Shown in pieces: positions 60,003-64,000 of a stretch of DNA of 64,000 bases. The stretch spans positions 186,001-250,000 of the forward strand of contig NZ_AP024322.1 of the NCBI RefSeq assembly GCF_018408855.1, in the 5' to 3' direction. Under the pieces are notes generated by a model that worked only from the letters and a program-made list of their open reading frames with translations, was not told where the DNA came from and searched no databases. The translations under genes and the position numbers were made by a program. Source of the DNA: Caballeronia sp. NK8. Its GTDB lineage: Bacteria; Pseudomonadota; Gammaproteobacteria; Burkholderiales; Burkholderiaceae. The stretch's first letter is position 1. Each line of letters opens with the position of its first letter.

Positions 60003-61067
60003 ATGCTCGCTCTCACCGATTTTTCGTCGCGCCTCATCGCGTGGCAACGCATTCACGGCCGGCACGACCTGCCGTGGCAGAACACGCGCGACGCGTACCG
60101 CATCTGGCTGTCGGAGATCATGCTGCAGCAGACGCAGGTCAAGACCGTCCTTCCGTACTACGCGCGATTCCTCGAACGCTTTCCGACAGTGACCATGCTC
60201 GCCGATGCGCCCATCGACGACGTCATGGCGCTCTGGGCCGGGCTCGGCTACTACTCGCGCGCGCGCAATCTGCATCGCTGCGCGCAGGTGGTCGCGCACG
60301 AACTTGGCGGCGCGTTTCCGCAGACGGTCGATGCGCTCGCAATGCTGCCGGGCATCGGACGTTCGACGGCGGCGGCGATCGCGTCGTTCGCGTTCGGCGC
60401 GCGCGCGACGATCCTCGACGGCAACGTGAAACGCGTGCTCGCGCGCGTGTTCGGCATCGAGGGATTTCCGGGCGAGAAGCGCGTCGAGAATGCGATGTGG
60501 GCGCTCGCGGAATCGCTCTTGCCGGACGCCGCGAACAAGGACGAAGTGACCGCGTACACGCAGGGCCTGATGGATCTCGGCGCGACGCTCTGCGTGCGCG
60601 GCAAGCCGGATTGCGCGCGCTGTCCATTCGCATCGGATTGCGTGGCGAAGGTTGAAGGACGACAGCGAGAGTTGCCCGCCGCGCGCCCGAAGAAGGCCGT
60701 GCCGACGCGGAAGACGTGGATGCTGATCCTGAAGGACGGCGATTCGATCCTGCTGCAGAAGCGGCCTTCGATCGGCATCTGGGGCGGACTCTGGAGCCTG
60801 CCCGAAGCGGCGGACGAGGCCGCGCTGACGGAGGTCGCGCACAATCTCGGCGCGAGCCGTCACCCGCTTCAGCGTCTCGCGCCCTTGTCGCACGCGTTCA
60901 CGCACTTCAAGCTGGATATCGAGCCGCGGCTCGGCGAAGCGCGCGAAACGCCGCGCGAGTTGATGGACACCGAAACCGTCTGGGCGCCGCTCGCGCGGAT
61001 CGATTCATACGGTGTGCCCGCGCCGGTGCGCAAACTGCTCGACGCGCTGTCCGGCTCACTGATCTAA
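60003..61067 (+). CDS. mutY: A/G-specific adenine glycosylase
   Basis: A 354-residue MutY. The N-terminal HhH-GPD domain has RHDLPWQNTRDAYRIWLSEIMLQQTQV, MLPGIGRSTAAAIASFAFG and the catalytic aspartate in DGNVKRVLAR; the [4Fe-4S] cluster ligands are in CVRGKPDCARCPFASDC (C-x6-C-x2-C-x5-C). The C-terminal NUDIX-like domain recognises 8-oxoG (GIWGGLWSLPEA). It removes A mispaired with 8-oxoG. Convergent with the LON-domain gene, stops overlapping by 4 bases. Confidence 0.97.
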   Translation: MLALTDFSSRLIAWQRIHGRHDLPWQNTRDAYRIWLSEIMLQQTQVKTVLPYYARFLERFPTVTMLADAPIDDVMALWAGLGYYSRARNLHRCAQVVAHELGGAFPQTVDALAMLPGIGRSTAAAIASFAFGARATILDGNVKRVLARVFGIEGFPGEKRVENAMWALAESLLPDAANKDEVTAYTQGLMDLGATLCVRGKPDCARCPFASDCVAKVEGRQRELPAARPKKAVPTRKTWMLILKDGDSILLQKRPSIGIWGGLWSLPEAADEAALTEVAHNLGASRHPLQRLAPLSHAFTHFKLDIEPRLGEARETPRELMDTETVWAPLARIDSYGVPAPVRKLLDALSGSLI

Positions 61068-61696
61068 AGCAACTGATGGTGCTGCATGTAGTGATGCACC
61101 ACGTCGATGCGCGCGCCGGCATCCATCAATTCCATCAGCTTCTGGCGGGCGCGCATCGGAATCGGCAGGATTTCGGCGAGGCGGTTGGATACCCAGGTGG
61201 GGTCGTCGTATAGAAACGGTTCGACGAACGGAAGATTCTGCGGCTCGCGCTCCTTGATCGTGTCGACGATGCGCTCCAGCACTTCCGCGCATGCGCCGAA
61301 CTTCGCGAGTGCCTCGGCGCCCTGGAGTGGTTCGTCATCGCCCAGCAGCTGGGCCGTGCCGACGATCAGATTGCTCGGCTCCACGCGATGATCCGTCAGT
61401 TTGAAGCGCGCAGTGCCGCGCGCCTGAACGAGCAGCAGGCCGAAGGTATCGACATCGCATTCCGAGATCTCGGCCAGGCAGCCGATGCTTTCCGGCACCG
61501 ACGGATCGCCCGGCGACGCGACCTCGTGCCCGCTCTTCAGCAGACACACGCCGAACGGCGTTTTCTCGCGCAGACACTCGCGCGCCATGTCCAGATAGCG
61601 CGCCTCGAAAATCTTGAGCGGCAGCAGGCCGCCGGGAAACAGCACGGTGTGAAGCGGAAACAGCGGCAAGTCGGCCAGAACGGGATTCGAGGACAT
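61064..61696 (-). CDS. LON peptidase N-terminal-domain protein (no protease domain)
   Basis: A 210-residue protein consisting of the substrate-recognition domain of Lon only: LADLPLFPLHTVLFPGGLLPLKIFEARYLDM at the N-terminus and FVEPFLYDDPTWVSNRLAEILPIPMRARQKLMEL toward the end. There is no AAA+ or Ser-Lys peptidase module. Its role is unknown; related proteins are widespread in proteobacteria. ATG 61696 is chosen because a GGAGGGG SD precedes it; a frame to 61759 is possible. It follows rapZ on the minus strand. Confidence 0.9.
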   Translation of the reverse strand: MSSNPVLADLPLFPLHTVLFPGGLLPLKIFEARYLDMARECLREKTPFGVCLLKSGHEVASPGDPSVPESIGCLAEISECDVDTFGLLLVQARGTARFKLTDHRVEPSNLIVGTAQLLGDDEPLQGAEALAKFGACAEVLERIVDTIKEREPQNLPFVEPFLYDDPTWVSNRLAEILPIPMRARQKLMELMDAGARIDVVHHYMQHHQLL

Positions 61697-61755
61697 CGCG
61701 CCCCTCCAGGGTGGACCGCCAGTGCGGCGATCCGGTTCGCGTGTGAGGCGCGCTG

Positions 61756-62628
61756 TCACCCAGCCGGGATGGGCGCGTCACGATGCCGCACGATCACGTT
61801 TGCCGTCTCGCAAAAGCGCGCGGCGAGCGCCTCCGCGATGAACACCGAGCGATGCTGGCCGCCCGTGCAGCCGATCGCAACGGTGAGATAGCTGCGGTTG
61901 TCGTCGCGAAAGCGCGGCAGCCATTTGCCGACGAACGCGCCGATATCGTCGATCATCTCGCCGACCAGCGGCTGCGCGGTGAGGAAATCGATGATCGGCT
62001 GGTCGAGGCCCGTGAACGGGCGCAGTTCGCGGTCGTAGTAGGGGTTCGGCAGCGTGCGCACGTCGAACACGAGATCGGCGTCGAGCGGCACGCCGCGCTT
62101 GAAACCGAACGACTCGAACATCAGCGTGAGGTCGGCGGCTTCGGTTTCGACGAAGCGCTTGACCCATGCCCGCAGCACGTTCGCGCGCAGGTTGCTCGTG
62201 TCGATCTGATGGCCGTACTCGGCGAGACCCGCTACCAGTTCACGCTCACGCTCGATCGCTTCGGCGAGCGAGTTCAGCACGCCGACATCGGCTTCGCGCA
62301 TCGGCGGGCCGGACAACGGATGCCGCCGGCGCGTCTCGGAGAAGCGTTGAATCAGCGATTGCGTGCTCGCGTTGAGAAACAGCACGCGCAAGTCGTAATC
62401 GCTCGATAGCTGACGGATGATGGCCGGCACTTCATCGAGCGAGAGGCTCGAGCGCGCGTCGATCGCGACGGCGAGGCGTGCCTGGCCTTCCTTCGCGAGA
62501 TAGGCGGCGAGTTCGGGCAGAAAACGCGGCGGCAGGTTGTCGACGCAATAGTAGCCGCCATCTTCCAGGGCGTTCAGCGCGACGGACTTGCCGGAACCGG
62601 AGATGCCGGTGATCAGGATGATACGCAT
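61756..62628 (-). CDS. rapZ: RNase adapter protein RapZ (GlmZ/GlmY regulatory family)
   Basis: A 290-residue protein beginning [23 protein letters not shown] (Walker A, residues 8-15). [21 protein letters not shown]-like [30 protein letters not shown] and the C-terminal RHRD are typical. In E. coli RapZ binds GlcN-6-P and controls the glmS mRNA; in beta-proteobacteria its target is less clear. It lies between hprK and the LON-domain gene in the conserved ptsN-hprK-rapZ cluster. Confidence 0.95.
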   Translation of the reverse strand: MRIILITGISGSGKSVALNALEDGGYYCVDNLPPRFLPELAAYLAKEGQARLAVAIDARSSLSLDEVPAIIRQLSSDYDLRVLFLNASTQSLIQRFSETRRRHPLSGPPMREADVGVLNSLAEAIERERELVAGLAEYGHQIDTSNLRANVLRAWVKRFVETEAADLTLMFESFGFKRGVPLDADLVFDVRTLPNPYYDRELRPFTGLDQPIIDFLTAQPLVGEMIDDIGAFVGKWLPRFRDDNRSYLTVAIGCTGGQHRSVFIAEALAARFCETANVIVRHRDAPIPAG

Positions 62629-62710
62629 GGGTCTCGAGGGATTCGCTTTCTCTTAGCTTAGCACCTGCGCCCGATTCGATCCGGCACGCGCGACGCGGTG
62701 CATCGCGCGA

Positions 62711-63679
62711 TCAGATCAGTTTGCCGGGAAACTGGCTGTCGGGGTCCTGCATCGCAAGGCGTTGACGATCCATGAAATCGCGCAGGGTGTCGATGCCGCG
62801 CAGCTGCAGAATCGTATTGCGCACGGCGGCCTCGACCAGCACGGCGAGGTTGCGGCCCGCCGCCACCTGAATTGTCACCTTGCTGATGGGCAGGCCGAGC
62901 ACGTCAACAGTCTGGCTCTCCAGCGGCAGGCGCTGGAATTCGCCGTCCGGGCGGCGCACGAGTTGCACGATCAGCTTGAGCTTCATCTTCCGGCGCACGG
63001 CGGTTTCACCGAAGATCGTCTTGATGTCGAGCAGCCCGAGGCCGCGCACTTCGAGCAGATTCTGCAGGAGCGGCGGGCAGCGGCCTTCCACGAAGTCGGG
63101 GCCGAGGCGCACGAAATCGACGGCGTCATCGGCCACGAGGCCATGTCCGCGGCTGATGAGTTCGAGCCCGAGTTCGCTTTTGCCGAGACCGGAATCGCCG
63201 GTGAGCAGCACGCCCATGCCGAGAATGTCGATGAACACGCCGTGCAGCGTCGCGCGCGGCGCGAGGATGCGCGACATGTACGCGCGCAGGCTGTCGATCA
63301 CCGCCGCCGCCGACATGCGCGTGGTGAAAAGCGGCGTCGACGAGCGCGTGCAACGCAGGACGAGTTCCGGCGGCGCGCCGACTTCGCCCGCGACCACGAG
63401 AAACGGCGGCTCGAGCGCGATCAGTTCGGCCATGTGGCGCGAGCGGTCTTCGTCGGACTGGCGCTGGTAGTAGTTGATCTCGGCGTCGCCGAGCACCTGG
63501 ATACGGTTCGGGTGAATCAGGTTCAAGTGGCCGACGAGGTCCGCGCTCGATGTCGCGTTGGCGACCGTCTCACTCGAGAATCCGCGTTCCCAGCCCTCGT
63601 GCCCGGTGAGCCAGCTGAGCTTCAGAGTGGCGGCGTTGTCGTCGAAAATGCTTTGGGCGTTGATGCTGGACGTATCCAT
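62711..63679 (-). CDS. hprK: HPr kinase/phosphorylase
   Basis: A 322-residue protein. The N-terminal half (about 1-130) is the HprK N-domain; the kinase half has Walker [15 protein letters not shown] near residue 160-175, [11 protein letters not shown] and the C-terminal signature [14 protein letters not shown] followed by [14 protein letters not shown]. It phosphorylates and dephosphorylates Ser46 of HPr; the HPr at 8.3 kb has that serine. It lies between ptsN and rapZ. Confidence 0.96.
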   Translation of the reverse strand: MDTSSINAQSIFDDNAATLKLSWLTGHEGWERGFSSETVANATSSADLVGHLNLIHPNRIQVLGDAEINYYQRQSDEDRSRHMAELIALEPPFLVVAGEVGAPPELVLRCTRSSTPLFTTRMSAAAVIDSLRAYMSRILAPRATLHGVFIDILGMGVLLTGDSGLGKSELGLELISRGHGLVADDAVDFVRLGPDFVEGRCPPLLQNLLEVRGLGLLDIKTIFGETAVRRKMKLKLIVQLVRRPDGEFQRLPLESQTVDVLGLPISKVTIQVAAGRNLAVLVEAAVRNTILQLRGIDTLRDFMDRQRLAMQDPDSQFPGKLI

Positions 63680-63866
63680 GAGGCCGGAACTCCGTTGGAA
63701 GCCGGGAGCAGCCTTCGCGGAACGACGAAGCGGGTCGCTTCGATACGCCGCATGGCGCTGCGTTTGACCGATTGTGCCCTAGAAGCTTCGCGTAAGCGAG
63801 GCGCCCCGTGGCGCGAGAGCGGCGTGGGGCGGGCTACAGACGCGATTCGCTATGCTCGCGTACTTG

Positions 63867-64000
63867 TCACGGTTGCCATTGCGTGAGCACTTGATAAAGC
63901 GCGTCACGATTTTCTTCCTTGTGCAGACGCTCGCGCGCGTCGCTGTCGGAGAGCAGTTGCGCGATCTCCGAGAGAATTTCCAGATGCTGTTGCGTCGCCT
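63867..64000 (-). CDS. ptsN: C-terminal part of EIIA-Ntr (PtsN), gene leaves the right edge
   Basis: The last 43 residues before a TGA at 63867-63869 on the minus strand end in LYQVLTQWQP and contain QHLEILSEIAQLLSDSDARERLHKEEN, matching the C-terminal helices of PtsN. The phospho-His is in the missing part. EIIA-Ntr belongs to the nitrogen PTS and regulates potassium and other transport. It is upstream of hprK in the usual ptsN-hprK-rapZ cluster. Confidence 0.88.
   Translation of the reverse strand, partial: ATQQHLEILSEIAQLLSDSDARERLHKEENRDALYQVLTQWQP

Overview
The window is high-GC chromosomal DNA of a beta-proteobacterium in the Burkholderiaceae, most like Paraburkholderia or Caballeronia. 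The evidence is the gene content and order: comM-ubiK-glnK-amtB-gshA-gshB-PTS; a long cytochrome c oxidase locus with a subunit II carrying a C-terminal OmpA-like domain; a nag PTS locus; and hisC-pth-rplY-prs-tRNA-Gln-ispE-lolB next to mutM-mutY and rapZ-hprK-ptsN. I see no prophage, insertion sequence, CRISPR array or ribosomal RNA. It reads as stable core genome with a few accessory genes: an orphan autotransporter heptosyltransferase, a PagL deacylase and a MarR-GNAT fusion.

Layout. 0-10.6 kb: end of an unknown gene, comM and ubiK on the minus strand, glnK-amtB behind a sigma-54 promoter, glutathione synthesis (gshA, gshB), then a mannose-type EIIA, HPr and EI. 10.6-15.3 kb, minus strand: orphan heptosyltransferase, moeB, ctpA, gpmA. 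15.5-21.4 kb: rhodanese-grxC-secB-gpsA-macrodomain facing trmL-comF, then a BioC-like methyltransferase. 20.9-31.3 kb: the complete aa3-type oxidase locus with copper, heme A and assembly factors (DUF2244, coxB, ctaD, small assembly protein, ctaG, DUF2970, ctaE, DUF2909, SURF1, SCO-like, ctaA, ctaB, SCO). 31.5-33.3 kb: an orphan MetQ and the MarR-GNAT fusion.

33.6-41.1 kb is an N-acetylglucosamine locus: nagR, nagA, a SIS-type deaminase, an EIIA-HPr-EI fusion and a IICB permease with a second, cysteine-less IIB domain. rpoH follows on the minus strand with a perfect CIRCE element in its leader. 42.5-50.2 kb holds pagL, an NTF2-like protein, leuA with a long leader containing a possible leader ORF, ybiB, a fumarylacetoacetase-family hydrolase, maiA, a LysE exporter and ftsY. 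50.4-64 kb holds rsmD-coaD-fdx, then the minus-strand block hisC, pth, rplY, prs, tRNA-Gln, ispE, lolB and a TPR protein, then mutM-mutY, and finally a LON-domain protein, rapZ, hprK and the end of ptsN.

The window carries most of a phosphotransferase regulatory network: generic EIIA/HPr/EI at 8-10 kb, the sugar-transporting nag branch at 36-41 kb, and HPr kinase, RapZ and EIIA-Ntr at 62-64 kb. It also shows two classical regulatory elements directly in the DNA: the sigma-54 promoter of glnK-amtB and the CIRCE element of rpoH.
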